Assembly (NCBI GenBank): GCA_902511005.1
Contig: CABXDN010000013.1
Coordinates: 1-36,308, forward strand
Direction: 5' to 3'
Source: an uncultured Candidatus Poseidoniales archaeon
GTDB lineage: Archaea > Thermoplasmatota > Poseidoniia > Poseidoniales > Thalassarchaeaceae
DNA length: 36,308 nucleotides
The translations under genes and the position numbers were made by a program. The first letter of the stretch is position 1, and each line of letters opens with the position of its first letter. The notes below the pieces were generated by a model. It did no database searches and was not told the DNA's origin. It was given only the letters and a program-made list of their open reading frames with translations. Positions 1-11,300 of this stretch are shown piece by piece.

Positions 1-83
1 TCTCCTAAAACTGGAGAAATACATAAAATCATCACAGAGGAGAGTAAAATTAGACTTTGAATCACTGCCAATGCACGGGACAT
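1..83 (-). CDS. Secreted or surface protein, N-terminal fragment
   Basis: This is the start of a gene cut by the left edge of the window. Reading the minus strand from the ATG at 83 gives 27 open codons beginning MSRALAVIQ, with a positively charged start, a long hydrophobic stretch (LILLSSVMILCI) and small residues after it, which is a signal peptide or first membrane helix. The frame also stays open upstream to an ATG at 152. I prefer 83 because the 152 start would add a non-hydrophobic leader and crowd the divergent gene starting at 159, and because a TATA-like element lies 29 bases upstream of 83. Function is unknown because the rest lies outside the window. Confidence 0.55.
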   Translation of the reverse strand, partial: MSRALAVIQSLILLSSVMILCISPVLG

Positions 84-107
84 GTATATCTGGGCTCCGC
101 AATAGTC

Positions 108-117
108 AATTAAATCT
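108..117 (-). promoter_or_regulatory. TATA-like element for the left-edge secreted gene
   Basis: The minus strand reads GATTTAATTG here, centred about 29 bases before the ATG at 83. That spacing fits an archaeal TATA box driving a leaderless or nearly leaderless transcript. No consensus was scored; this is by eye. Confidence 0.3.
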
Positions 118-128
118 TGGGCGTCCTG

Positions 129-136
129 TAATTTAC
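129..136 (+). promoter_or_regulatory. TATA-like element for carS
   Basis: The plus strand reads GTAATTTA, centred about 27 bases before the ATG at 159. This supports 159 over the internal ATG at 216 as the carS start on a leaderless transcript. By-eye call. Confidence 0.3.
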
Positions 137-158
137 GAATGCATGGATTCATGTTGAG

Positions 159-875
159 ATGCCTTTACGAAGCGATGTGTCTATTTATCCTGAAGCCTTC
201 CAAACCGAAGATCCAATGTCATTTTTCGTAAACGTGTTATGTGTATTATTGATGTATGGTTCCGCTTATCTCGCTAATACAGGCGCTATGTTATTCGGTA
301 AATGGATCCCTGGAAAAACAGGTATGCGTGTATTTATTATTGATAATGGCCGTAACTATTCAGATGGATTCCGTATATTTGGTGATGGGAAATCTTGGAA
401 TGGACTAATTGGAGGCGGTATTTTCAGTGGTATTCTTTTTACATTGGCTCATAGATTATGGGGCTCTAATGGTGCTGGAGCGCCTGAAGCACCATTTGTA
501 GATCCATTATTATTAGCTAATCCCAATGACTGGTTTTGGTTATTTGAAGGCGATTATGGCAGTTCTTTCGCGGCATTTACTATGGGTTTCATCTTAGGTG
601 TTTCTTGCATGTTAGGTGATCTTTCTGGTTCATTCATAAAACGTAGGAGAGGACTAAAAAGAGAAGGAGATGAGAGTTCAGAAGCTCCTTTATTAGATAC
701 AATTCCATTTGCAATAGCGATATTTCTGACTTCTTTCATATTATTTAATGATCAGATAATAACTCATCCAAACTTGGTAGAGGAAATATTATTCTTATTG
801 CTGATAACTCCGGTTATTCATCGTTCTTTCAATATAATTGGATATAAGTTTGGATTGAAAGAGGTTCCATACTAG
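159..875 (+). CDS. carS: CDP-archaeol synthase (CarS)
   Basis: This is an integral membrane enzyme that transfers CMP from CTP to 2,3-di-O-geranylgeranylglyceryl phosphate, giving CDP-archaeol, the branch point to archaeal polar lipids. The 238 residues contain several hydrophobic segments and the signatures of the CarS (DUF46) family. These are YLANTGAMLFGK near the N-terminus, the IFGDGKSWNGLIGG block around residues 73-86, the GDLSGSFIKRR block at 153-163 and PLLDTIPF shortly after. The last two hold the charged residues expected for CTP and metal binding, like those of bacterial CDP-diglyceride synthases. An alternative start is the ATG at 216, since the first 19 residues are not typical of the family. 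The gene stands divergent to a secreted-protein gene and about 60 bases before purD. Confidence 0.88.
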   Translation: MPLRSDVSIYPEAFQTEDPMSFFVNVLCVLLMYGSAYLANTGAMLFGKWIPGKTGMRVFIIDNGRNYSDGFRIFGDGKSWNGLIGGGIFSGILFTLAHRLWGSNGAGAPEAPFVDPLLLANPNDWFWLFEGDYGSSFAAFTMGFILGVSCMLGDLSGSFIKRRRGLKREGDESSEAPLLDTIPFAIAIFLTSFILFNDQIITHPNLVEEILFLLLITPVIHRSFNIIGYKFGLKEVPY

Positions 876-903
876 TACATAATTCAAAACTCTTGTTAGA
901 ATC

Positions 904-911
904 CATTAATT
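904..911 (+). promoter_or_regulatory. TATA-like element for purD
   Basis: CATTAATT is centred about 26 bases before the ATG at 934, fitting an archaeal TATA box on a leaderless transcript. It suggests that purD has its own promoter and is not simply cotranscribed with carS. Confidence 0.3.
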
Positions 912-933
912 CCTTGATTACATTGGCCGACAC

Positions 934-2202
934 ATGGTCGGCATGGATGTCCTAGTAGTCGGAAGTGGAGGGAGAGAGCATGCTCTTGTCGAAAGTCTTT
1001 CTGAAAGTAACTCAGTTAATCTAGTTCATGCATCCCCTGGAAACGCTGGAACTGCAATTTCAGGGACTAATCATCCTGTTCCAGTAAGTGATATTGAGGG
1101 TATTATTTCACTTGCAAAGGATTTGGGTGTTGATCTAGTCGTTGTAGGCCCTGAAGGGCCTTTAGTGGCCGGTTTATCTGATAGGTTAGAAGAAGAAGAT
1201 ATAGCCTGTTTTGGGCCTAATTCAATAGGTGCTAAGCTGGAAGGTTCGAAACTCTATGCTAAAGAGATAATGAAATCTCTTAATATTCCCACTGCAGGAC
1301 TCATAGTAGTCGAAAATATCGAGAGAATCGATGAAGCACTGGATACCTTTCCTCCTCCATGGGTTGTAAAAAGAGATGTGTTAGCAGGCGGAAAAGGAGT
1401 TGTCGTGACCGAAAATCGCTTACAAGCCTTCCAAGCACTAAAAGAAGGTGTTGAACTTGACAATTATGTGCTTCTTGAAGAATTTCTTTCAGGTGAAGAG
1501 GCTTCTGTATTGGTAATAATGGATGAATCAGGATATATTTGTCTACCTGCAAGTCAAGATCATAAGAGATTGTCAGACGGCGATACTGGGCCCAACACTG
1601 GAGGCATGGGTGCCTATGCTCCTGCTCCTATATACACTCCAGCGGTGGAACAAAGGACCGTGTCTGAGATCATCGAACCGATGCATCATTTCCTTCGTAA
1701 TCAAGAGGTCCCATACAGGGGGTGTCTGTATGTTGGTTTGATGATAAATCCTGATGGTGCGCCTAATGTTGTAGAGTATAATGTGAGATTCGGAGATCCT
1801 GAAACACAAGTGACCTTACCTTTGATTTCAAGTGACCTCGGGAAATTACTAATGTCTTGTGCTCAAGGTGAGATTTCGAACTATAATTTCACCACGTATT
1901 CTTACTCTTCTGCCACCATAGTTCTCGCGTCAGAAGGTTATCCGAGTAAATCGATTACCGGAAGAAATATTATTGGTGCAGATACAAGTATCGAAGAAGG
2001 TGAGATACGTGCATTTATCCATCATGCAGGAACGTCAAAATCTGCATCCGGAGAATTAGTTTCTGATGGTGGTCGCGTGCTCGCAGCAACCGGAATAGCG
2101 CCTGATCTGAGTACTGCTATTGAAGCGGCTTATGAAGTGATTAGAAGTGTAAAACTAGTAGGTTCTCACTATCGTTCAGATATTGGTCACAGAGGACTCT
2201 GA
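934..2202 (+). CDS. purD: Phosphoribosylamine-glycine ligase (PurD)
   Basis: This is the cytoplasmic ATP-grasp enzyme for step two of de novo purine synthesis: 5-phosphoribosylamine + glycine + ATP gives GAR + ADP + phosphate. The 422-residue length is normal for the family. The N-domain starts with [13 protein letters not shown], followed by [12 protein letters not shown] and the FGP segment. The ATP-grasp region has [12 protein letters not shown] and the hallmark [16 protein letters not shown] near residue 220, then [13 protein letters not shown], where family members usually have EFNxRFGDPE. A second in-frame ATG lies at 943 (MDVLVVG), so the start could be three codons shorter. No other purine gene is in the window, so the gene appears dispersed and not part of a pur operon. 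Confidence 0.96.
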   Translation: MVGMDVLVVGSGGREHALVESLSESNSVNLVHASPGNAGTAISGTNHPVPVSDIEGIISLAKDLGVDLVVVGPEGPLVAGLSDRLEEEDIACFGPNSIGAKLEGSKLYAKEIMKSLNIPTAGLIVVENIERIDEALDTFPPPWVVKRDVLAGGKGVVVTENRLQAFQALKEGVELDNYVLLEEFLSGEEASVLVIMDESGYICLPASQDHKRLSDGDTGPNTGGMGAYAPAPIYTPAVEQRTVSEIIEPMHHFLRNQEVPYRGCLYVGLMINPDGAPNVVEYNVRFGDPETQVTLPLISSDLGKLLMSCAQGEISNYNFTTYSYSSATIVLASEGYPSKSITGRNIIGADTSIEEGEIRAFIHHAGTSKSASGELVSDGGRVLAATGIAPDLSTAIEAAYEVIRSVKLVGSHYRSDIGHRGL

Positions 2203-2256
2203 GACAAATATTTTAGGTTAATTTGATTCACTATCAAAATAGTTAACCCACTAACG

Positions 2257-2264
2257 GTTATAAC
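2257..2264 (+). promoter_or_regulatory. TATA-like element for the aglB-like gene
   Basis: GTTATAAC lies about 61 bases before the ATG at 2322. With an archaeal spacing of about 25 bases the transcript would begin near 2286, leaving a leader of roughly 35 bases that contains the hairpin at 2289-2302 and a GGTGAT ribosome-binding-like motif at 2311-2316. Confidence 0.3.
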
Positions 2265-2288
2265 ATCTCCAATTTTCGCCGCAACACT

Positions 2289-2302
2289 GAGCCTACAGGC
2301 TC
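2289..2302 (+). other. Short inverted repeat in the aglB leader
   Basis: GAGCCTACAGGCTC is a perfect 6-base inverted repeat around two bases. As RNA it can form a 5-pair stem (GAGCC/GGCTC) with a TACA loop. It lies between the predicted transcript start and the ribosome-binding motif. It could be an operator or a 5' mRNA hairpin; function is unknown. Confidence 0.35.
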
Positions 2303-2321
2303 GACAATATGGTGATGAATA

Positions 2322-5300
2322 ATGAACGATGATAATGATGCGACTGTTAGCGTATTTTCTAATGAGAATTTACTCCCAGTTCCTGCGGTACTAGCAACTC
2401 TTTTGGTGCTCTTCTTTGGAACTGACTATGTCGCTAATGGTGGAATAGAAAGCGACGGATATGTAGACATCCTGATCTTACCAGTTATCGCTGCTTTAGC
2501 CGCGTTTCTTGGTATGATCTTGAACACATTTGGTGAATCTTCATCCGTTACTAAATCTAGAAATTCCCTTGTTTCAATATTAATTATATTTATTTCATAT
2601 CTATTGATTGAATTTTCTATACTTGAACCTTTAGAAGGATTTACTTTTGCGTTCATGGCTGTATCTTCACTTCTTTTGTCTATCTCAGACAGAAATGAAG
2701 AATTGACAATATTGCTTTCAGTAGTAATAGGTTTCCATTTAGCCATTTCTGCAGCAACTAGATATTCTCTTGATGAGACTTCATGGGCAGGCAATCCAGA
2801 TGAGTTAATCGACGTAGTTCGTAGTTCGATTGCTTCAATTTTCTTTGCATCGTGGGCCGCATCAATATCGTTAGGTGTACTCCTAACATTGGTAATGAGG
2901 GGTCGTTTTGCAACACCGGGTAAAGGTTCTTGGTTCAGAGACTTACCTTCCATTATGCCTAATGTTGGTATAATTACTGCAACTGTAGTATTTGTGGTTA
3001 ACTTAATCCCAGTAATCTGGTTGAGTACTTTTGACGATGTAACATCCTATGATAATCATCTATATTTAGGCTCTGTGTGGGCTATTTTTGCTACAATAGT
3101 CGTGATCTTCGTATCTTTCTGTAATTCTGAGAGGTGGCATGTTTTAGGCACAGTAGTCGCATTAAATTGGGTTATGTACACTCTAGCTCACTTACAAGAA
3201 ATTGGTAACGACTTGCCACTTTCACAACTTAATGGCGACGGCAATATTAGCTTATTCACGTGGTTCTTGCTAGTATTCTGGTTGAATGTAGGTGGGATGA
3301 TGATTGCAGCCAGTGGTCGTTTTGGCGATATATCACCTCGAAGAGATAATTCTGAATTCCGTAAATGGTGGAATCTTCATTCATATGGAGTTATGGTTAG
3401 TTTAGCACTTTTTGTTGCTCTAGCAGTAAGAGTTGGATGGAATGTCCTTCCTGCAATGAATGCTGCAGGTACAGGACTTTGGGACATGTCTGGTGGTTCA
3501 GATCCTTGGTACATGAAGCGCGTGGTTGATTACATTGTTCTCGAAAGAAGTCATCTGATAGTTGATGCCGATAGAGCATACCCAATGGTTGCTATCAATC
3601 CTCGACCGCCTCTCTTTTCTTGGTCACTTGCCTTGGGGGGAATTCTTCTTTCTTGGTTATCTGGTATGTCTCTTGAAACATCGGTATGGTGGAGTGTTGC
3701 TGCATTACCTGCAATTTTCGGTGCGCTAATTGTACTTCCAATAGCTGCTTTAGCAAGGAAAATGCACAGCAATATGGCGGGTATTATTTCTGCATGGTTA
3801 ATTGCATTAATGCCTGGTCATATCAGTCACTCTACATTTGGTCTTGCAGATCACGACGCCTTTGCTATGCTTTTCTTGGCAATCGCATTCTATTACTGGG
3901 TTAAAGCAATGAATCACCTTACTAATCAGAGATTATTCAATACTCCTAGTTTGAGTCCACTGTATATTGTTGCTGGTATGAGGCAAATGTGGTCTGAAAA
4001 TACCAAGGTAATGACTAATGCAACACTTGCTGGTGTTTCTTTCGCTATCGTAGCCCTAGGGTGGAAAGGTTTCGTTTACGGCCCAGGTATCTTATTTATC
4101 GCATTCGCGTTCCAAGTATTTTTCAATATGTTCCGTCGAAGAGACAGCTTACCTATTACCGCAGCATCATTGCAAATGATGTTAACAGCATTTGTAATAC
4201 CTCTTCCTTTCTATTGTAGGCCTGAACTCGGTCTATTATTCGATCCAAGTGGTTTCCAACCAATGTTCTACATTATCGGATTCACACTCGCATTAGGTTG
4301 GATATCTTCCTCATACAGGGACAGACCGTGGTTATTGGTGCTTGGAAGTACTGTAGTCCTGATGGGTAGTATACTCGCGGTACTTTACGCGCTTCAATGG
4401 TTCAATATGTACGATGGATGGGATGTACTGTTTACTGGAGGATTTTACTTCTCTAAGAACAAAATATTCGGAACAATTGGAGAAGCACAAGCACCTAGTC
4501 GCGGTGTTCTTTTCGCATCGTACGGTCCCATTGTATCTTTGATAGCAATATTTGTATCAGTAATGTTACTTTGGAGAGGCGCTAGGAAAGAAAAACAAAG
4601 CCATATTCTTCTTGGATTATGGGTTATCATTGCTATTTACATGGCTTGGTCTGCAGGGCGTTTCATATTCAACGCAACACCTGCAATTTCAGTTGTGGGT
4701 GGTATAGGAATTGCCATGATGTGGAATTATGCGAATTTCTCTGGTTTCGCTAAAGAATGGCGCAAATCAGGAATTGCAACTCCACGTACTCGTTTTTGGG
4801 CAAATTGGTCAGCATCAAAGAGACATCCTGGAGTTCCAGTAATTCTTCTTGTTTTGATGTTAGTTTGTACACAACATATCACTTATGGTATAGACTCAGG
4901 GATTCCAAGAGGGGAACAATCTGCATCAGATGTCGATAAAACTATTCATGATATTACTCCAGATATCTTAAGGCAAGAAGTATTAGGTATATCTCTCCTA
5001 AATAGTGAGAATTATGATGCCAATGGTGATCTCTGGTATATGGGTACTTTTGGGCCTGGATTTAATTCAGGTTCATGGAATATGGCCTATGAATGGCTCT
5101 CTGAGCAAGATGCCGAAGTAAGTTTTTCAGAACGTCCTGCATTTGTTTCGTGGTGGGATTATGGTTTCCAAGCACTTGCTCAAGGGCAACACCCAACAGT
5201 TTCTGATAATTTCCAGTCAGGTATTCCAAATAGTGGTGCTATGCTATTATCTGCTAGTCAAGAAGATACGCTTTCATTATTCATTACCACACTAGCCCAA

Positions 5301-8300
5301 GGTGACCGTAGATCAACCGATTCTTCTGGATTTTCGGATGAATTCGAGGCATTACTATTGGATGGTCATATGACTCAAGAACAATACAATGAGTTCAGTA
5401 CCATAATGAGTTTTGGTATGGATGGATCTGATGTAGTTCTAAGCAGATCATTGAGTGTGGTAGCAGTCGATGGCCAGTACGAATTATTGAGAGGTTATCA
5501 ATTAGAATCTAATGGTATCCCAAGTTCTGATGAATTATGGGTAGTACTCGAAGATGGAGAAATAATTTCTGAGATGTCTACTAATGAAGAATCTGCAATC
5601 GACGAATTCAATGATGCTAGAAACTCTATTTCTGATTTAGATAGATACCCTAAGGGGCACGATATGGAAGGGGAATTAGTAATTCAATTCTATGATATTG
5701 CAGGTTACAGATATACGCCCGATTTAATTGAAGACTTTGATGATGTTTCTACTGCTCTTCATCGTATTAATGCCAAACTCGCTCTAAGTAGAGCTTTCTT
5801 GTTACAGATGTTTGATTCTGCAGGAATAAATGATCTATACCATGATATTTCTACAGATTTAGTTTATGATGTCCAAAATTATGAGGGGCCATTAGGTGAG
5901 ATGATTTCTCGAAACAACGAAATTAGATATTTCGCAGTAGATAATCGTCTTTATCCACTAGGAGGCCAGTATTATGAAGATTATAGCTACCACCAAGGTC
6001 AAACTACGGGTATTTTCCATGCTCCAACTTCTTTATCTGGATTAGAAACTGAAACATATATTTCCTCTGTTTATCAAACTCAGAGAGGCGATGGACCCAT
6101 AATCCCTCGTACTTCTGCAGAATATGAAACAGAATATATGAATGATGTAATTCGTCAACAATCAGGTGCTCTAACTGATGTTAATGAAATGATTAGAATG
6201 ATAGATATCGATTACCAACATCAACCAGAGTTCTTCGATACAATGGTTGCGAGAATTTACGTTGGATATGGTACTTCGACTCTTGGATTACCTGGGGATG
6301 CAGAACAACCTGCCCCTCATTTCTATACTTCTGGTGCACCTGGTTCATATCTAGAGAATGCATACCCTCTTCCTGGTGCAATGATGAATCATATGGTTTT
6401 ATCAAATTGGTATCATCCAGATTGCGAAACAGATGAAGATGGTAACTTAACTGATTCTGATTGTACAAATCTTGGTATTGGAAGTGCTAATACTCAAGTT
6501 AAAATAATGAAGTATTACAGTGGAGCAACTATAGAAGGAGTCGTTGAATTAGACGGTGTAGGCCCTGTTCCAAATGCAAAAATTCTGATTGAAAGAGATG
6601 CATTCAGTGGAGAAGAGGTCGAGATTGATGGACAAATCATAGATAGAGATCAAAGAACTTACTGGATTCCTATAGGTACAACAGATGCAAATGAAAATGG
6701 AGAATACAATTTCATAGCACCTGCAGGTAAAATCCGAGTTTCAGCGTTCTATGGTGAATCTGATCTAGAATCTGCCAGGACTCAAATTATGACTACTAAC
6801 GTAGGACAATCTCTTGGAGATATTTTTGAAAGTGAGACTACTGACGTTAGACTTCTCAATCCTATAACTGGGATATTAGGTAACGTATCTGGTTCTACTT
6901 GGTTGTCGGAGACTATTGTTAATATCTCAGGTTCTGATGGTCATAGTAATGGTGAATCAGTAATTTCGGTTCCTATAATTGTCGAGCCTGCATCTTCCAT
7001 AGGCCGATTAGTCTGGGCGGGCACTGAAGCATTTTCAGGTGATTCATTAGACGATGCCACTGTTGAGCTAACACCTTCTTGGGATATGATAGATGCAGCA
7101 CCTTATGTTCTGTCGATTTCTGATGGAACTATAGATGGTGATGACCTTAGATTTGAAGGAACAGGTGAAGTAACATTCACTGGAGAGGGAAGTGTCATTA
7201 CTCAAACTACAGCCACTATCTCTGACTTCACAGGTAATTATACTCAAACTGTATTCAATAATCATAGTATTACTGGAGATGGTGAATTCGCAGGTAAGGG
7301 GATTATTGATGGTATAATAAATGATGATATTTCTGAATTAGTTAATTGTGATGTTAATGAGACAATGCCTGAGAATTCTACTTTGTGTATGCAATCTGAT
7401 GGTAAATATCTTCTCAATGGAATAGTTAACGCTACTGGGCGCTTTACTGCTAATGGTGTTGCATCATTTACCCAAAAATTAGTTCAATCAACTTTTATTG
7501 GTTCAGGTGTATTCTCTACCGACACATCTAATTCTGAATTAACAAGTTATGGTACAATTAATGGAACTGGTTCATTCACAGGCACTGGTATTTTTAGTGG
7601 CGTAATGGTCCAACCAGGTACATTCCACATTGTTGATGCTATTCCAGGATCATACGATGTTGCTGTAATCTTCAGTGATGGTACACACGTTGCTATTGAT
7701 GATGTCTATGCTATATCTCAGTCCTCTAATGCTCCAATCACAGAAATTGATATCCATGGAGGTTCTATTTCTGCTGAACTAGTTGATCAGACTGGTAACC
7801 CAATAATGTCTTCAATAATTCTGAGGACCAGTGAATCTAATGTTTCTGATGCAATATATGATTGTAATGATGTTCAATATGCTCCTTGTCTAATCTCTCC
7901 TGAATTAACATGGGATGATGATGAATTAATAGGTTCTAAAATCACCTTTGGACCTATAATGCCGGGAGAATATATTGCTGAACTGGATATTGATGGCGAC
8001 GGCTTTTCTGAATTATACGCTGAATATATATTTGATGCAAATGCAGCATCTTCATTTGTTTTCCCATCACCGGTCCCTAATACGTCTGATTTGACGTTCC
8101 AATTGTTAAGTGGTGACGCTCAGTATCTCAATGACTTAGATTTGACATTATATCAGAAAAATGGATCTGGAACTCCGGTTACAGCAGTTTTCAATAATAT
8201 GACTGATGAATACTATGTCGAACTTACACCAGGTACATGGATTTTGAACTATACTTTGTCGGATACTGAACAATTATGGGAAGAAATTGAAGTAGGAGAT

Positions 8301-11300
8301 GATGATTTTTCCTCTGTTTATGAATTTTATACCAGTCAAGTCGTAACTGGGACATTATACTATAATGAAAATATTAATGAGAATCTTGTGGATGAAAATA
8401 AAACTTTAGAATTCGTACCTATTGTTTTCTATTGGGATGACTTTAGCACTACGGTTGAAACCTCGTCTAATGGTACATTTTCTTTGGTTCTCCCTCAGGG
8501 GACTGTAGTTGATGCAGTGACTCAAATAGGGACTAATCTGAAATTAGTTAATGGAACACAGTTTACAGTTGATTCTGATATGGAAGATATTGAAATGGTT
8601 GCTCGTCCAGGTCAATCAATTTCAGGTATTATAAGTATCAATAGAGCGGATAATTATTACAATTCTAATGTAGGTGGTTGGGAATCTGCTACAGTAGTAG
8701 CAGAAAGTTCGGACTATGATGCGAAGTGGCGTGCTCAGACTAATGATGGTGGTTCTTTTGAGATGGTTCTACCAAAGGGTGAATGGGAATTCTCAGTAAT
8801 TTCTGAAGACTTTACGTCTGGTACAAATACAACTAATGTTGACAATAATAACAACACTATAGAGATTATAATTTATCCAGTTGATTCATTATTATCTGTA
8901 GATTTCTTCTTAGATAACTCAGGAGATAATAATATCTCTAATGGTACTCCTGTAAATTATGATTTCACACTTATTTCTTTAATCAATGGATTAGATTATC
9001 AAATAGATATTGATAATTCATCGTGGAATGAAACAGGTCATGCAGATGTATCTGTTGAACCGGGTATTTATCGGATATCTGTAGAAATTTCTGATGCAAA
9101 TAAAGGTGATTTGTTTGGAACTAGAATTATGACTGGAGAAGTTGATTTCCAAGTAGGTATGGATTCCTCAACTGTTCAACGTTCAATTGGTTTTGATCCT
9201 GAATGGCGTGTAAATATGACTTTCACTAATGAAAGCGGAGGACCTCTATCTGAGCAACTAGTTAGATTAACAAATGTTGAGAATGGTTGGATTCTTTCAA
9301 GAACAACTGACATTAATGGGAGCATTGTAGATTTCATTGCCCAAGGCGATTGGATAGTTACTACTGAAACAGTAAATGATGGGATTAAAGAGGGTCTAAG
9401 GACTCTAATCACAGTATCTTCTGAAATCACCTCTGAAGGGTTACAAATGTCTACAAGTCAGCTATCTGAAGTTTCTTTCACTTTAACAGAAGATGATTCT
9501 GACTCTGCTCTTTCAGGAATTAGTTTGTCACTAGAATCGTCAGATGGATTAGGTTCATTCAGTATAGAGGCAACTAATTCAACTGGCTTCACAAGTGCCG
9601 ATCTAGTATCTGGTAATTGGATAGTATCTCTTAATTATACAGAGGGCGGTAAGAGATGGCTAGTTGGCGACAATTCTCTAGCGGTTGTTCTAGGCAACGA
9701 TAATCATTACAATTTGACTGCAAATCTATTTGTGGCTCTATCAGGCAATGTATTCTGGGACCTTAACGATAACAACGCATCAAATATAGGAGAAGGTATT
9801 TCTGGTGTAAATATGGAATTCTCTAATGACTTACTTCCACTAATCTCTATTGATTCAAATGATAACGGCGATTGGGAATTATTTGTTCCTGCTAATACTA
9901 CTTGGTCAATTAATACATCTTATGATGGATTCGAGAATGTGCAAGAAAGTGTTGCAGTTTCTAATGTCCCCAATGATTTAAGTCTAGAATTAACAGCAGG
10001 TTTAGTTGATGTTTCAGGTAATATTTCTTATGATCTTGGAATATCTAATATTCCTCTGGATGACATAATTGTCTCAATAATACCTACTGAAGGTTTAGTT
10101 CGAGATGCAGTATATCCAGTTCTTAATTCAACAGATGGTGTTTGGTCTGGCGAATGGTCTGCTCAGTTAGAACCTGGTCTATGGATTGTAAGTGCCAGTG
10201 TTCCAAATCAAGATCTAGTGATAATGGGGCTATTAGATGTAGATGTTGTAGATGGTGGCACTCTGGAGATGGAACTAACTAGAGGTGGTTTACTTGATGT
10301 AACTACTGAATGGTTAGATTATGATGGTGTTTCTCGAAATATAGGTGAAATTAATGATTCTAACGTTATTATTGATATTGGATTTGGAATTAAGTGGATA
10401 CAGGATGTTGATGAAACGGGGTCTCTTAGCCTTCTTCTCCCAAATGGGAATGTACAATTTTCAGGTGAGTTTGATGTCGAACAAAGAGGAATATCTATGC
10501 AATATATGGCAGGCCTTGGAGTAGATGTATATTCAGGTCAAGAATCTCCAATTCTGAATCTATTATACAATCGTATATCTAATCATGAAATTTCTATTCA
10601 AACTCTGAACCTCACTTCGGGTGATGATTCATATATTGGTTCTATGAGTGATGTTGATCTTGTGGTCAATGACACTGATGGTTTTGTACCTGTAGAATTC
10701 ACATTAGGAGTTGAATATTTAGGTCATGAATCATATGATCTTTACAATGTTGGTGGCGGGATATCTGGTTCAGATGGTTCAGATTGGACTTTAGAATTCA
10801 ATAATGGTTCAGGTGATTGGAATACTTCTACTCAATTTGAAGTAGGCCTAGATAATACTTTGATGTTTAATGATCTGAGTATTAGAGTAACTCCTGCTAA
10901 TCAATCAGTTGCCCACTCATTCGAGGAAGGTCACAAGATTACAATTATTGTTTCAACTCAAGATGGTTATCAAGAAACTCATGAATTGATAGTTAGAGTT
11001 CCTCAAATTCATGGATTCGTATTGACAAACCCTATGGAAGAAGTCTACGGAGTTGCTCCAGGTGAATTAATCATCGTACCTATTGAATTTACTAATTCAG
11101 GAAATGGTGATGATAAGTTTGAGTTTGGATTTGATGATTCAGAATTACCAGATGGTTGGAGTCGAACAGGACCAACAAGCCATACTCTAGGTGGATTTGT
11201 TAGCACTACCCATAGTGTCACTGTGGTGGCTCCTGATGTAGATAATGATGAAGAATTTACAATATATGTCACTCCGACAGATAAGGCTGGGAATACATAT

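Noticed and set aside
2426-2953. 175-codon minus-strand open frame inside the aglB start
   Set aside because: It is antisense to a conserved membrane core, has no ribosome-binding or promoter signal that I can see, and its composition looks like a shadow of the coding strand.
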